This document shows, piece after piece, positions 23,185 to 23,542 of a stretch of DNA of 23,542 bases. This DNA is from Xanthobacteraceae bacterium. Its GTDB lineage: Bacteria > Pseudomonadota > Alphaproteobacteria > Rhizobiales > Xanthobacteraceae. Numbering within the stretch: the first letter of the stretch is position 1; every line of letters starts with the position of its first letter. The stretch covers positions 1 through 23,542 of the forward strand of contig JAICQA010000006.1 in assembly GCA_025929595.1 (NCBI GenBank), in the 5' to 3' direction. A program made the translations under genes and the position numbers. The notes beneath the pieces were generated by a model. It saw only the letters and a list, made by a program, of their open reading frames with translations, made no database searches and was not told where the DNA came from.

Positions 23185-23542
23185 CTAATCCTTCAAATCC
23201 GCCACCCGCGCGACGAGCGCGAAGCGGTCGGCGATTTCCGCGAGCGCCGCGCGGTGCAGCATGGGGGCCGGGATTGGTTCGCCGCCCATCGGGTCGGGCA
23301 GGTCGCGCGTGGCCGCGGCGTCGCCCGCGACCGTCGTCTTCCAGCCGTGGTCGAGCGCGGCGCGCGCCGTCGCCGAGACGCACATATGCGTCATGAAGCC
23401 GGCGAGCACGAGCGACTTCCGCTCGGTCGCCTGCAAGGCGAGGTGGAGCGCGGTCTTGGCGAAGGCGTTCGGTAATTCCTTCTCGATGATCTTCTCGCCC
23501 GCCGCCGGCGCCGCCTTGGGATGAATCTGAAACATCTTGCCG
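23185..23542 (-). CDS. Isochorismatase-family cysteine hydrolase, 3' part
   Basis: The C-terminal part of a cysteine hydrolase of the isochorismatase-like fold, at least 118 residues. The frame is open to the window edge, so the ATG at 23535 is probably internal. KELPNAFAKTALHLAL precedes the active-site block VLAGFMTHMCVSATARAALD, whose Cys is the predicted nucleophile. HGWKTTVAGDAAATRDLP follows, as is usual in the family. Members hydrolyse vinyl ethers, amides or carbamoyl groups; the substrate here cannot be told. It ends 45 bases before the lemA fragment, on the same strand. This may reflect an older isochorismatase-lemA order. Confidence 0.87.
   Translation of the reverse strand, partial: GKMFQIHPKAAPAAGEKIIEKELPNAFAKTALHLALQATERKSLVLAGFMTHMCVSATARAALDHGWKTTVAGDAAATRDLPDPMGGEPIPAPMLHRAALAEIADRFALVARVADLKD

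Noticed and set aside
1..23542. CRISPR arrays, tRNA or rRNA genes, prophage genes
   Set aside because: No regularly spaced direct repeats, no tRNA-like GGTTCGAATC arm with matching acceptor ends, and no phage-type genes were seen on either strand; a tRNA scan could not be run.

Overview
The window is about 23.5 kb of GC-rich bacterial DNA with tightly packed genes. It suggests an alphaproteobacterium of the order Hyphomicrobiales (Rhizobiales), in or near the Bradyrhizobiaceae/Xanthobacteraceae. The evidence is the gene types (PAS-type chemoreceptors in tandem, an orphan Bug/TctC binding protein, a SleB-like hydrolase, PpdK, split glycyl-tRNA synthetase) and two palindromic intergenic repeats of the kind scattered through such genomes. 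This placement comes from pattern recognition, not from a search.

Layout. Positions 1-1345 hold the 3' part of an electron-transfer-flavoprotein:ubiquinone oxidoreductase gene. Positions 1358-3216 carry, on the minus strand, a TctC/Bug solute-binding protein followed by an SH3-domain secreted protein, and then a small membrane protein with a CPxC motif. Positions 3391-4499 are a compact plus-strand set: a 67-aa membrane protein, a variant DsbB and a 99-aa membrane protein. Positions 4613-6434 are a lemA-htpX pair with a REP-like palindrome between the genes. A convergent SleB-family cell-wall hydrolase (6451-7653) lies back to back with two tandem PAS-MCP chemoreceptors (7862-10651). A second palindromic repeat separates these from ppdK on the minus strand (10821-13532).

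Positions 13694-14884 hold two tiny paralogous two-helix membrane proteins with an ATGA overlap, followed by a short-chain dehydrogenase. The dehydrogenase converges on a 47-aa DUF3096-like protein, and their two stop codons share one CTAG. From 20904 down to 15126 four minus-strand genes follow one another: lemA (second copy), a DUF2207 protein, glyS and an APH-like kinase. Upstream of that lemA is an OafA-type acyltransferase, then a decayed 5' fragment of a further lemA copy, then the 3' part of an isochorismatase-family hydrolase running off the window end.

How the genes fit together. Cell-envelope functions dominate: disulfide formation (DsbB-like), membrane proteolysis (HtpX with LemA), LemA with DUF2207, wall hydrolysis, surface-polymer acylation and many small membrane proteins. 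No intergenic gap exceeds about 215 bases. I see no rRNA, tRNA, CRISPR array, transposase or prophage genes. The parts I rate most worth checking are the lemA fragment that brackets the acyltransferase gene, the DsbB with a relocated second cysteine pair, and the tandem two-helix mini-proteins. I found no convincing complete new defence or mobile system.
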